A stretch of 64,000 bases of DNA from Azadirachta indica (lineage: Eukaryota; Streptophyta; Magnoliopsida; Sapindales; Meliaceae). The position numbers and the translations under genes are program-made. The DNA is taken from the NCBI GenBank assembly GCA_022749755.1, contig CM040452.1, positions 8,760,350-8,824,349 of the forward strand. The letters run 5' to 3'. Every line of letters starts with the position of its first letter. Positions within the stretch are counted from its first letter, which is position 1. Under the pieces are notes generated by a model, which saw only the letters and a program-made list of their open reading frames with translations, was not told the origin of the DNA and did no database searches. Positions 36,061-48,200 of the stretch are shown one piece after another.

Positions 36061-37159
36061 ACCAAAATCTGATGCAAGCCTTTGATTCAAATTTTTTAAA
36101 TAAATTAACCTGTCAATTATTATATTTTTGTTTTAAGTGCCATGGAGTTCTAAATACTTTGTTACTAGCCGAAGGGTTTCCATTCTTATGTTGAACTGTA
36201 ACTATTTTTTTAATTGTTTAGGATTTCAGATCCTGCTTCTTATAGATGTGCAATGTTTAGTGTAATGAGATAATTCCATGTTGGTGACTATGGCCACCTA
36301 AATTTTGCTATGATAATGATCATAACTGAGAGAGCAGAGATTCTTTATTACTGTATGCTTCATATGAATTTCTATAAAAGAATATTAAAAAAAAAAGGAT
36401 TTGTTACTAGAAAAATTGTTTACCCTTGTCAATTTTCCTATTTTTAGGCCCACATTTTACTGTGGTTTAGTTTTGATTAACCCATTTGAGCTAATGTCCT
36501 TTCATCGTTTTCTCATATGACTGCATTTTCTGTTTTTAGGGATCTGCTGTATATTCTTAATCCTACTTGGTTTTGAATTCAAAAGATCTCTTTATACATT
36601 TGTAATATATATGTATTATATAGCTAGTTTGTTGGCAATGGACTTTCGTATTGTTGTCGATTATGTTTTCTTCTCTATTAAACTTATTGTGATTACTTTT
36701 TATCATTACTTGTGCTTTAAAGAAGGTGCAAAAAAAAAGCTGAAAATAGAAGTAAATTTCTATTCAATCATCGAGCTGGATCAAAACCTTTTTATGTCCA
36801 TCAAATACAAAGTTCTTAGGTTATCATTGCGATTTTAAATTTTTTAGTATAATATTATATAGAACTTGATAATTATTATGCTAAATATGTGATTTTTTTT
36901 ACTTTTTATTGTAATAGAGTGATAATTTCGGTGAACATCAAAATTTTCCACATCATTTTTGTGCGACACATTACAACGAAAGAAATCGGTAGATTAATTT
37001 AGAAGCACAAAAAGCGCATGTAAGTTCATTATTTGTTTATTTCATTTAAATTAAATTCATTTTTAATTTTGAAATTATTTTGTTTGTAATGTAATATATT
37101 TTCAAGTAGGAAAAAATGATAGAGATACAACAATTATCACTTGAGGAGGGATTTCAACT

Positions 37160-37470
37160 AGTTAGTGATTGGAAAATTTTGCGATCAATCACGCTATTAT
37201 TTAGGGCTTGCTAAACTGAAAGGAGCGCGTGATATGGATCGAGGTTCTTCCTCCAACGATGAATATTTACATGGTGAATTAGAATCAACTCGACTTGAGT
37301 TAGATGATACAAAATTTGAGTTGCAGGATATAAAATCTGAGTTATAAGATACAAGATCCTGCTTGGTAATTACTGAAAATATGTTACAGACTTATGCTAG
37401 TGAATTGAAACATGTTAAATCTTTTTTATCAGAGTTAGCACTAAATCGATTTCCTCCTCTACATTCTTAA
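37160..37470 (+). pseudogene. possible C-terminal coiled-coil tail of CACTA transposase-like protein
   Basis: The frame reads YYLGLAKLKGARDMDRGSSS, then an acidic heptad-like stretch with ELESTRLELDDTKFELQD, a stop at 37,345-37,347, and the same frame continues as a further coiled-coil-like segment to a stop near 37,468. Such a short conserved block followed by a coiled coil is seen at the end of the Ptta/En/Spm TnpA-like protein; I assign it on that resemblance. The position near the right subterminal array fits. Confidence 0.45.
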
Positions 37471-37779
37471 TTGTATTAGTATGTTCTTTCTTGGATCTGT
37501 ATTTGTGATGAAATTCAGATTTATGTGTAATGAATTTGATTTATTTTATTTTATTTTAGCTGATCTTTATGTTTATCATTAATCTATTTAATTTCAATTA
37601 TTATTGATTAATTAGATTCATATAAATAGAAAGTTATAATATTATGGTAACAAAAATTAAATATTACAAATATAAATTAATTAAATGTTGGTGATGAAAT
37701 TATTTTCAATGCAGACAACAAGAAATTATATTTAATGTAGACAACAGGATAATTTATGGTATGCATGCAAATTTCAGCA

Positions 37780-38460
37780 ACAAACAATTTTCATCCCAAA
37801 TTGAGTTTTAGCGACGACAACGATTGTTGCCTAAAGTTCTTTTAGCTAACTTTGGCGACAACAAGCAATCATCGCTAATAAGATCATGGCCCCAACATAG
37901 CTTTTGGCGATGACAGATTGTCATTGCTAAATCAAGTTTTAGCGACAACATATAGTTGTCGCAAAAAGGATTTTTGGCGACTCCAAAGAGTTGTGGCTAA
38001 AAGATATTTTGGTGACAACATCATGTCATCACGCATAAATGTATTAGCGACGACGTTATGTCATCACCAAAATTGCTTTTGACAGCAAAAATTCATTATC
38101 ACCCATGATTGTATTAGTGACGACCCTCTATCATCGCTAAAAGGCTTTTGGGCAACAATACCATTGGTAGCTAGTAAACACTTTAGCGATGACATATGTC
38201 GTCGCTAAAAGTTAGTCTTAGCAACGACAGATTCTTAGGCGACAATGTTTAGTGACAACATAGGTCGTCGTAAAAGTTGCTTCTACCCACAATATTTGGG
38301 TTGTCGCTAATTGTTTTGGCAACAACAACAACGTGTTGTCGTTAAAACCTTTAGCAACCAGCATTCAGTAACAACATTAGCGACAACAGTTGTTTTGTCG
38401 CTCAAGCCTTTAATGACAAAATTTTCCATTTTTGGCGATGATCATTATTGTCGCTTAAAA
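37780..38460. repeat. right subterminal repeat array of CACTA element
   Basis: At least twenty copies of GCGACGACA / TGTCGTCGCTAAAA words, alternating in orientation, with frequent CpG decay to GCAACAACA. Same family as the left array at 33,975-34,450. Confidence 0.85.
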
Positions 38461-38477
38461 TAGTTTTTGTTGTAATG

Positions 38478-38746
38478 TAGAGATATAGTTTCAGAGGGTT
38501 CTATTTTCCAAAACAATTCCTATGTCCAAGTTCAAGCATTGCTTAAAGTTGATTCGTGTTTGTAGCATTTGATGAGCCCTTAGGGGTATAGTGGAGAGAT
38601 TAAAACAAATATGTGCTAAAGTAGAGATTTATAAATTTTGTGATCCATATTCGATAATTGGTATAGTATATTATGATACGTTAACGTAATTAAGAGTCAA
38701 GCTCCTCGGAGAGCTCGTCGGTGGTGTAAAAGGGTGAAATACCCTT
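38478..38746 (+). mobile_element. copia fragment, end of polyprotein and 3' untranslated part
   Basis: Continuation of the copia coding frame interrupted at 33,961, starting at the second TAG of the target duplication. It reads through the conserved end of the polyprotein (SKFKHCLKLIRVC) to a stop at about 38,567-38,569, then non-coding sequence up to the LTR. Confidence 0.8.
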
Positions 38747-39070
38747 TGTTGGGGGTTAGGAGGGAACGCACTTACCATTTACAGTATTGTATATATATGC
38801 GTGTGTATATATATATATGTTTTATAGGTTTGATTACTATATGGGCCTAACCCGAATTGAATGTATCCTGAATCTAACCTAAAACTTAAAATATATATTT
38901 AGGTGTTTAAGGCAAACATTGTACTGTTATTTCTTTTTCATATAGTAAAATCTACCTCTTTTTCTCCCATGGTTTTCCTTTGAAATTTTCAAAGGTGTTT
39001 CACATAAATTCAGCATTATTTTTAATTTCTTATGTTTTCTATTAGGTTGATTGCTTGATTTTATATAAAA
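38747..39070 (+). mobile_element. 3' LTR of the split copia element
   Basis: Starts at TGTTGGGGGTTAGGAGGG, soon after the polyprotein end, and runs about 320 bp. It shares its second half with the LTR fragment at 3,930-4,235. The right end touches the antisense FAR fragment at 39,071, and no terminal CA or target duplication is clear. Confidence 0.6.
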
Positions 39071-39570
39071 GAGCATTTATGAAGTAATCATCCCAATCAA
39101 TGCAGTTGGGATTAAAATAAATTATTTCAGTCTCTACTCTACTCTCTCTCACTACCATTCTCAATTTGTCTCTATTCTTATCATCGAAGTTGTGATATGT
39201 ATACAAAAATTAATCAATCTTATCGAATGATCGTATGTTAATAAAAAAAAGTACAAAAGAAAGAGAATAACACGTATATGCCACTGAAGAACAAGTATGG
39301 TCTTTAAAGATCTACCAATCGCATCACGAAGTTGATCTTCCTGTTGAGATTGCTGTATGTTCCCTAAGAATACTTGCAAAACACTGTGTTTGCCATTTTT
39401 AGTCCCTGTAAGTAAGAAAGAGTTCAGATCAATCGTAATCATATATTGACTGCCAACATCAGTTTGTACACGAGAGTCTGTACAAATGTTTGTGTCTGTA
39501 GCATTATTGATATGTTAATTGAGCTTAGATTCAGGGATGCAAACCTCGAGGGGAAGAATATAACGACTAA
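39071..39570 (-). pseudogene. antisense FAR fragment, type B (end of exon 8, exons 9 and 10)
   Basis: Read on the minus strand this matches 45,300-45,790 of the intact FAR B gene: an exon 8 tail (39,545-39,568), exon 9 (39,278-39,405) and partial exon 10 (39,071-39,189). Exon 9 has two in-frame stops (one in LYRPYL as CTT-TAA). Its donor GT is changed to AT, and the acceptor AG before exon 10 to AA. The C-terminal end is cut off by the copia LTR. Dead remnant. Confidence 0.88.
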
Positions 39571-40652
39571 AATCATGGTCAAATTGGTAATTTCATCTAA
39601 TTCCAGTCACGTGATAAGATGAGATTGATTGATTGATGCAAATCTAGCTCCCACGAAACATCTAATCAGATAGTATAATATTAAATAAATGTACAAAAAA
39701 TCTTGATATAAAAAATTAATAAATCATAAAGTGGGGCATAGCTCATTTCAAATAAAAATATACATGTCAAAAGATCCCTAAAAATTTAGATAAAGTTTCA
39801 TTGTCACCCACTCCTATTTTAATTTCAAATTAAATGCATACTTCATTTTCTTCGATTATCGACCCTTGTATTCTAATTGATTATTTTTGTTTTTTTTTAC
39901 TAATCATTATTTGAGCATTGAGATCCATTACTCACGTGCATTCAATATGATTTAGAAATACAGAAATATTTTATATTTCTAATAATATATCAAAATTAAA
40001 GTTTTTCTTCTAATATACTATTTGGCATAAATCCTCTTCCAAAACCACTCAGATCCTGTGATGGTGCTATGATTTACTCCATTGTCCTCTTCTGCGAAGC
40101 TGTTTTCTTTTTAATTAGATATTTTTCGGTTTAATTTTGTTCAAGACCCTTATCTTTTATCATTCAAATTCAGCCATCATGTATAATTAATTATAGTTCA
40201 GCCCCTAGTTTATCATCTAGATCTCAGTTTGTCTCGGCTCTTCATGAGTCTCAGTTCCCTGGCTCTTTCAAAGGTCTCACCTGGGAGTTTTCAGAAGTCT
40301 CACCTAGATGTTTTCAAAAGTCTCATCTCGATTTCTTTGCCTTTTCGGGTTTATTCAACTTACATACCCAAACCTATGTCGCCGTCTTTTGTTTGCGAGG
40401 TATGTTAGAATATTATTATTCTATTTACATTAGTCTTATTAAGGATGCTCCTTCTTTAACTAGTATTTGCTTTTATCCTTCTAGTTTATGTTGATTTAGA
40501 TTTTCAAATTTATATTAAATTATTTGAGCCTATAAAAATACATTGCTCTTGTACATTCAATATGATAGAAAAATACAGAAATACAGAATTTATAACATGT
40601 TATTCATCTCTTTCAATGATTCTACTAACTTCTTTTTCTTTTCCTGTTGAAG
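39571..40652. repeat. duplicated block before orphan FAR exons
   Basis: 39,905-40,050 matches 31,550-31,700, and 40,430-40,620 resembles 31,440-31,560, including the CATTCAATATGAT...AAATACAGAAATA motif that itself occurs twice here (39,938 and 40,553). 40,190-40,370 has repeated TCTCACCT and CTCAGTT words. Part is old FAR intron 8. No gene. Confidence 0.5.
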
Positions 40653-41056
40653 GGATTAAAATTGCTAAATTTAGTATTCTGCCAATGCTTCAAGAACGTT
40701 TGCTTACATTTGGATCGCGATTTCAAGGTTGTAATGCAATTGGTAGAACTTTACAAGCCATACATGTTTTTTAACGGCATGTAAGCATTCTAATTTCTTG
40801 CACTTACAAATTTCACATATTATTAAACACTAATCTTACAATTATTTTTAATCTTTTTAGCTAATTATTATTTGCATATTAATTTTTCAGCTTTGATGAC
40901 ACAAACTCGAAGAAGTTGCACCAGAAAATGATCGACAACGAGATGGAGGCCACTGAGATTGAGGCATTTAACTTTAATCCTGAGGGCATTGATTGGGAAG
41001 ACTACATTATCAACACTCACATCCCTGGTCTTTTAAGACATGTACTCAAAAGCTAA
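40653..41056 (+). pseudogene. orphan FAR exons 9 and 10, type A
   Basis: Exon 9 (40,653-40,780, 128 nt) and exon 10 (40,891-41,056, 166 nt) have exactly the lengths and phases of the intact gene. They have an intact GT-AG intron, no stop and the normal termination codon. They read [16 protein letters not shown] and [16 protein letters not shown]. No exon 1-8 sequence precedes them; the 1 kb upstream is duplicated filler and an antisense FAR scrap. They cannot make an enzyme alone unless spliced to something upstream. Confidence 0.88.
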
Positions 41057-41329
41057 CAAATTAAGATGTGTTACAAAATATGGAGTTTACAAATCAATAT
41101 ACTCACTGAATTTAGTTAATCGATCACATCCTTAATCTATGAATCTTATGAGGTTCAGTTGCATAGATACACTCTTGTGCTTAAGAAAATATTTGTTTGA
41201 TAAGAATGTAAAAGAAATAAACGAGAAAGTGGAGTAATATGGTATATTATTAGCTCACAGATAATCTCAATCGTCTCAATTTAAAGAATTCACTATCAAA
41301 GAGAATCTAGCAGACATTTTTTAAGTATT

Positions 41330-41570
41330 ACAATTGACATGTACCATCTGTTAATGTTATATTAGAAATCTATCAGACATTAAAAGTGTTGATGATCAAA
41401 TCTAATCCGAAACTAAGTATGAAAATTACATGTAATTTGAATGAAATCTATCTCTAACTTTTAGGAAAACCAAAAAAAAAAAAAAAGCCTGTACTAAAAG
41501 CCTTTATATGATCTAAATATTAACTTTTATCAAACTCAAGGACTCAAATGCCATTTTCCTTTTAATATTA
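41330..41570. repeat. third copy of FAR 3'-flank repeat
   Basis: Diverged copy of the repeat at 32,868-33,090 and 33,169-33,376, with the shared order GTACCATCTG, GTGTTGATGATCAAATCTAA, CTATCTCTAACTT and GACTCAAATGCCATTTTCC. It lies at the same distance after exon 10 as in the pseudogene copy, so it marks a duplicated gene end. Confidence 0.75.
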
Positions 41571-41879
41571 TAGGGTTAGTTAAGGCGAAAGAGTCAAAGA
41601 GAAAATAAATTATAAGTGGCAAAAAAAAGAGTATTTTATATAGTTGAAGGCATTAACATAAATTGGGCCTGAGAAATAGTTGTAATTTATTTACGCATTT
41701 CAGATAATTTTTTCTTTAAATGCAATTTTATTTAAAAATATTTTTTCCAATACAATATTTTTTTTAGAAAATAAATTTATGAATTCGAACCGAACCTCAT
41801 CTTTCATATAGTTATTGATATTAAATGAGAAAGATTATATACGTCCACCTACTAATACTATGAATTATTTTGATGAATA

Positions 41880-43480
41880 TGACATACAGTAGTTGAGTTA
41901 CGTTGCATCAAAAGAAGAAAATATATGTTGAAAAACATTAACTGAATCATTAAGAATGTGCAGACATGTCATTAGAACTCCTTCATCCACCAACTGCAAA
42001 TGTTTCTGGAAAAAGGTTGAAGGAAAACAATCCGAACCTGGAGCTTTCGTTGCACACAGTTGGGCCAAAACAATAGATATTTCTTCCTTTTGTAAGTATA
42101 GATCAAGTTTTGTGCTCAATTCTTCACTCTCTTCTGTTGATCCCTATTAAATTTTCATCTTGTTGTTCTATTGAAGAATTTGTAGTAGTAAAAGTTTAGG
42201 CATATTAATTGTTGGACTTGTTGTCCTGAGATCATGTAAAACTAGTATTTATTTCCACGTGAAAAAATTAAATAATTGATCAGGCTCATTAAGAGTTAAT
42301 TTTTGTCTATCCTAAGGCTCAAGTCCAATAAAAAATATTATTAGTTAATATCAGTTGATGAAATTTGTTATCAACATTAATTACAAACCAGATTTTTCAT
42401 ATCTTCTTGTTCTTGAACCTGCTTATTCCTTTTATTTAAAATTCCTCTAATTCAGTCTTTATGCCTTCTAGTCACTACTGCCTTGGCATGAAAAACTCTA
42501 CTTTTCTATCACCTTCTTTGAGCCACGCTACTCTATATCTTTGTCTCCAATATGTTTCTTCATAGCTTGTATCATGTTATCAATTTCTTTTTCTAGCTTC
42601 TTTATCTCACCTGCTCTTAATTATTGCTACTCATTCTGCTTGTAATTCCTCAATTAATTCCCCTACCATCTCTTCTAATTTATTTCATCGTCCTCCAATT
42701 AAATTCTTTTCCACTCCATTTCTTCAGGCTTTCTTCCAAGTTCTCAAGCTTCAATTTTAGTTGTTGTATCGGGTTGTCATTGCTCTCTTGACCACTCCGG
42801 TTTCAGTTTTATTTAATAATTTCCTTACAATTACTAAAGGCACTCCAATTTGAGTTGCATAAGAATCGATCTAGCTAGCCTTTCTTCGACAGGAGGGGAA
42901 CCGAACTGTGTTGATCATGTGAACGGAGCACCCTTCAACCTATATCAGTTAGGATACAGTCATCAATTGCATTCTAAAATCTGCCACCACCATAGGATTA
43001 CGCTAAAGCCCTCCATTCTTTTCGTTCAAATATAAGACCTCATTGAAGTCCGTACTACAAAATCATAGAAGATCACAACACAGATGCAATCTACTGAGTA
43101 GTCTCCATGTATGTTGCTTTTGACCCTTTTTTTTTTATTTTGAGTGTTCATGATAAATTCCCGCATTACCTCCACCACCCCTCTCTCCGGATTCACAATG
43201 GCAACTATATGATAAGAACTATAGGAACTAATTTGCATATTTACTTTAACATTCCAAAATTAATTGCTAAACCGCCACTTAGGCCTCTTCTATTAATAGG
43301 AAACAATTATAAAAAAATAAGCTTCCTTTGTATCCCTCCATTTGATTCACTAATGTTTTTGTTTCACACGAGGAACTTTAGTCAATGCTCTAAACATTTC
43401 GGGCTTCCCTAGTCCTTGAACGTTCTAGTTGATCATAATTTTGGTTGCTACAGCAAGGCTGCAGCTAAGCCACCACAGAT
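41880..43480 (-). mobile_element. LINE-1-type non-LTR retrotransposon fragment
   Basis: Minus-strand translation gives, in order, an endonuclease start near 43,420-43,300, a GLSGGLAI word near 43,290, an endonuclease core DFNEVLYLNEKNGG near 43,040-43,000, and the region just before reverse transcriptase at 42,119-41,898 (EEISIVLAQLCATKAPGSD). The frame has several stops. Sequence ends near 41,890 before the catalytic reverse transcriptase motifs. The missing 3' half is unusual, because LINE copies normally lose their 5' end, and suggests later deletion. Confidence 0.8.
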
Positions 43481-45290
43481 GAGGTATACACGTAAGACTC
43501 CATCATCATTGTCAAATTTTATCTGCAATTTTAGCTTATCCGAATTTAACATACGCCACAATGGGTCAGTTATGTTTGGATCCTGGTTTTAGATCCCTTT
43601 TTTATGTTTCTTTGGTTTGAGCACCTCTAGCACTGACCCCCTGGCTATCATCTTTTGCAGTCTAAAGGATGCAAGTCCCTAGCTTAATAACTTGGTTATG
43701 GTTTACGGGCCCTCAGCTTCCACTTTTTATTTTTCTCCATCTCTCAACTTGTGAAAATTCATTATTCTCCTTTACTTATTTACATCCTGGGCTTTCATTT
43801 GCTTTGTAATCAACATCATGGGCTTGGGCTTGGACTTGGTCCTGGCCATGAAAGGACTTCACACACATTATGTTTTGGTTTAGCTGATGTAATTTGCTCA
43901 TTTTCCGAAGAAATATACTCTTTATAGAGAGATCACTAATATTAATATCTATTCGAATATATTTTAAATTCATTTAGATTTTTAACGAAACAATATTTTA
44001 ATTATCAAACTTATCCTTTATTTATATAGGCTGTGGAAGTGTAACAAATATATTCATAAATTTTTACGTGTTTTAAATTTATCCTTTCTTGTAATCTAAT
44101 TTTGTTGGCAAAATATTTATATAGATCTAAGGGGGTGTTTGGTTGGAAGGAATTTAGGAGAGAAAAGAAAGGAATCCATGAAGATTTCTTTGTTCGGTTG
44201 AACCAATAATATAGGAATGAGGATTCCTAAGTAATCCTTATTCTCTTAAATGTGGCAATCATGATTTTCCTCTCTCAAAAGTGAGGACACGAAATTAAAT
44301 AAATAGGAAAAAAGTCAAATTCTATATGATAAAAGAATCTATGTAAGACAAAGAAAAAGAAAATAAAAAGAGTATATAAGGATGGTTTTCTATAGATTTC
44401 ATTGTACAAAATGCATGGAAAACACATGACCTCAAAGAGTTTGTGGAAGGAAGAGGTCAAAGAAAAAAGAGAAAAGGAATTGGAACAACAGTCAATTAGT
44501 CCTCTTTTATTTTCCTTTCAATAAACGTATATAGTGAGACCCTTTATTTTACTTTTTCTTGTCAAGAACCGAGAATATTGTTTTTTGATATTGTGAGTAT
44601 TTAGTACTATCGTAGAGAAGTGATTTGATTGTGATCCCATTATTTGATATAATAGAAGTTGATATTGGATTATAACCTCGTAATTTGTCACTTTTTGAGC
44701 TTTCCACCTAAAAAGTGGTACATTATTTGTGGTTATTTGACGAAGAAGAAGAAGAAGAAGAAGAAGAAGAAGAAGCGTTTGATAAGTTACTCTTTGCAGA
44801 ATTAATATACACAGCTAGCTAGCAAGCCCTATCACGGAGAGATTCCCATTACGAGATTTGCTCCACCAATTCTCTCATTGGCTTTCCTTTTTTAACTTTA
44901 TGAATCATTAATTCTTTCTCCTTTCATCTATACCATGTGAGTAATTAAAATTAAAACTAATGACATGTAAATGAACAAACATAAATGTATGCTAATGTTG
45001 TACATATATGCATTAATATTAAATCAATACAATTCTTCCTTTCAGACTTCACAAACTTTAACATAATTGTCCCAACAATATTCTTTAAGCGTATTGCAAA
45101 TACAATTACAGAATATATGCTATAATTGATACACTTTGACATGGACACTTGAATCTAACATCTTGGCAGGTTATAATCATACTGCCTTAAACAATAAATC
45201 ATGACAACAAATTGATCTAGCAATGCGTAAATAGATAAATATTTTGATTAACAAGAAGAATTAATTCTTGGCAACACCTGCTATACGTAT
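43481..45290. other. intergenic DNA with a MITE-like segment
   Basis: No gene recognised. 43,480-43,870 may include more 5' LINE sequence. 44,130-44,280 begins GGGGGTGTTTGGTTGG, a style common at ends of plant MITEs, but the other end is unclear. 44,500-45,290 is the 3' flank of the intact FAR B gene. Confidence 0.4.
44742..44775. repeat. (GAA)n microsatellite
   Basis: Eleven consecutive GAA units in the 3' flank of FAR B. Confidence 0.95.
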
Positions 45291-48200
45291 TCATTTGAAA
45301 ACGTATTTGACAATGCCTGGAATGTGAGTATTCATGAAGTAATCTTCCCAATTAATGCACTTGGGATCAAAGTAAAATATTTCAGTCTCTATTCCACTCT
45401 CTCTTGCTACCATTCTCAATTTCTCTGTGTTCTTATCATCGAAGCTGTGATATGTATACAAAAATTAATCAATTTTATCGAATGATCATATGTTAATCAA
45501 AAAAGTACAAAAGAATGAGAATGACACGTACATGCCACCGAAGAACAAGTATGGCCTGTAAAGATCTACCAATCGCATCACGAAGTTGATCTTCCTGTTG
45601 AGATTACTGTATGTGCCTTGAAAATACTTGCAAAACGCTGTGTTTGCCAATTCTAGTCCCTGTAAGTAAGAAACAGTTCAGAGTACATGCAATTAACTGC
45701 TACCTCAGTTTGCAAAAGAGAGTCTGTAGAGAAATTTGTATCTATAGCATTATTGATATTGCAAACCTTGAGGGGAAGAATATAACGAATGGTCATGTAT
45801 CGATGAAAGCTAGCCATGCTGCTGAGTACAGTGATCTTGCCAACCTTAACGGGCTTTCCATCCTTGTTAATCCATGGCTTTTTTGAGAAGTAACAGAAGC
45901 CGTAATCCTGAAGATTAGTATATCTTACAGGATTTCTTAGAGAAGATCCCACTTGATAAATATTGGCATCAGAAGAAGGTTGATTTGCATGAGCTACCAT
46001 TGCTACAATTATTGCATTCACCACCATATCAGCCGGTATCTGCATTTGTATATACATATCATATCATTGATCCAAATTTAACATTTGTTTTAATTGTTTG
46101 GGATGTATAGAATATGCAAATAGATAGCTTGAAGCCACCAGAGTTTTGATCTAGTGGTAGGACTCAAGTCTTCCAAAACGGAATTGTAAGTTCCAAATTT
46201 TTGCTCTGCATAAAGGCAAATACTCTTCCAAATGTGAGAGAAAATAAATATCTAACGATTTATGACTCTATGTTCCTATATGAGGAAAAAAATATCATGC
46301 AAGAATAATCTTAGATATTTTGAGTTATATTTTAAAGTACTAAAAATGGTGCAAGGCTTGTGTTAATATTATGCAAAAATAATGTTAGATATTCTAATTT
46401 ATATCCCAAAAAATACATCCCTAATTAAGAGGGAAGCTACAGTCTCCTCAAGCCCCACAAAGAATTTTATTTTTATATGTAGAATTTCTAATTTAGACCC
46501 TAAAATTAATTTGCTTATATTTTAATTTGACTCTATGAACTTTGAAAAGTTATTAATTTATTGCTTAATTTATTAACCGTTTTAAAAAGTTTTGCCACCT
46601 AAATTTACTCTTTAAACATTTTAACCGGCAGTCTCCTCAAGTCTCATAAAAATTATAGCAGACAGTTTAAATTACATGATAGTTAAAATCTGTAATAAGT
46701 AATTTACAAATTACAGAAATTCACCGTCTAATGAATGAATATCACCACAATTGCAATGTTATTTTAGATAATTTTTTAAAATAATTTTTGAGATATCTAA
46801 CATTACTCAAATGTTAATATAATAATTGTAAAAAAAAAATTAAAAATAATAAAGCTTAATTAATTACTCACCACGTCAACGACTCCCTTAACGTCTCCAA
46901 GAAAGCAAGTCAGTCTTCCTTTACCATAGCCAACAGCGAGGCTATCAATGGTTCTGTGATTAAATGAAATACAATTTAATTAAAGAAATTAAATTTTACT
47001 TTCAAGAAAAAAAAAATTAAATTAAATTAGTTTTACCTAACACCTTCAGCCCAACCAGGAAATGGTTCTTTGTAAGTACTGGTTATGATAGTTGGACGTA
47101 TAATTGCTAACGCCATATTTTCTTTCAATTCTTCTATAAGCATTTCCCCCATTGTCTTTGTGAACACATATGTATTTGGCCATCCGTATATTTTTGCCCT
47201 GAAAAATAAAATAAAAAAATTGTTATCATTAACTATATTAATCACACACACATAAAAATATACAAACCCACATACACGTATGCTCTTATGATACACGAAC
47301 CAATAAATGAACGCACACACGTGTCTATGCGCACACACATTTATAATATTGAATAAAAAAATGAAGAATATAAAACAAATAGAAATTAAATATTTACATG
47401 AATCTATGTATTATAAACTCGAACCTGCCTAACCCTACAAACAAATATTGGCTGCTTAAATGCATTATAATTAACACATACAAAAAAATTATAAAATTTG
47501 AATATTTTTACTTAGGGTTATATAGTAATTATATTCTTGAGTAATAATTAATAAGCATCCTAAGTAATTAATTATCTCAACGTATATTCAAATTGGTGAT
47601 ATGAATCATCAATTGAATGATAAATTTATAATTTTTAAAATGTCTACTTATTATGTGAGACTATTCAATTAATAAAAGTCTCGTTACTAATTTGTTTAGA
47701 ATATCCAAAATTATGTTTATTGTAAAAAATAAAATTAAAAGCATGTACATAAACAAAACAAAGTTGTAAGACTCTGAAATATTATCTGATCCTACATATG
47801 TATAAAAACAAAACATTATTGAAATTATCACAAAAGCAAATTGGGAAAGATTGTGACCTATCATTAATATGATTAATAATTAAAATTGAAGTTTAAAAAA
47901 TATTCATTAAATTATTCTTATTTAATATTCCAAAATTTGAAGATATTGTTAACCAACTAGCCTTTTGACTCTAAACCTAAAATAATAAAAAAAAAAACTA
48001 GAAACATCTACTATTAGTTAAGAAGATAGGTTGGCAGCAGTTGACCTTCATATACCTCCATTAGCATCCTCAAAAAAAAAAATAAATAAATAAAATGATA
48101 TATATTTCATATATATGCATTGATTAACCAAATGAAAAATTAAAAAAATAAAATTATATTCACAAAATCATTAAAAATTCCTCATTTATGGAAGTTTCTT

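Larger units (their letters stand above)
33962..38477. mobile_element. CACTA-type (En/Spm) DNA transposon inserted in copia, 4,516 bp
   Basis: Left terminus AACAATAAGAAAATCAGG is a decayed form of the CACTACAAGAAAATCAGG-type end. The inverted right terminus is CATTACAACAAAAAC. The 3-bp target duplication TAG (33,959-33,961 and 38,478-38,480) is exact, and removing the insert plus one TAG rejoins the copia reading frame. Both ends carry dense arrays of a 10-14 bp TTTAGCGACGACA-like subterminal repeat, typical of CACTA elements. The interior has a possible transposase tail (37,160-37,470) and unidentified frames, but no intact transposase, so it is probably non-autonomous. Confidence 0.85.

Noticed and set aside
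33975..38460. Regular short repeats as a CRISPR-like array
   Set aside because: Units alternate in orientation, vary in spacing and sit at both ends of a DNA transposon in a plant genome.
40653..41056. Separate small FAR-like gene
   Set aside because: It begins with the phase-0 splice acceptor of exon 9, has no start codon context or promoter, and lacks all catalytic parts.
45611..45886. 91-codon plus-strand frame
   Set aside because: Shadow of FAR B exons 8 and 9 on the opposite strand.
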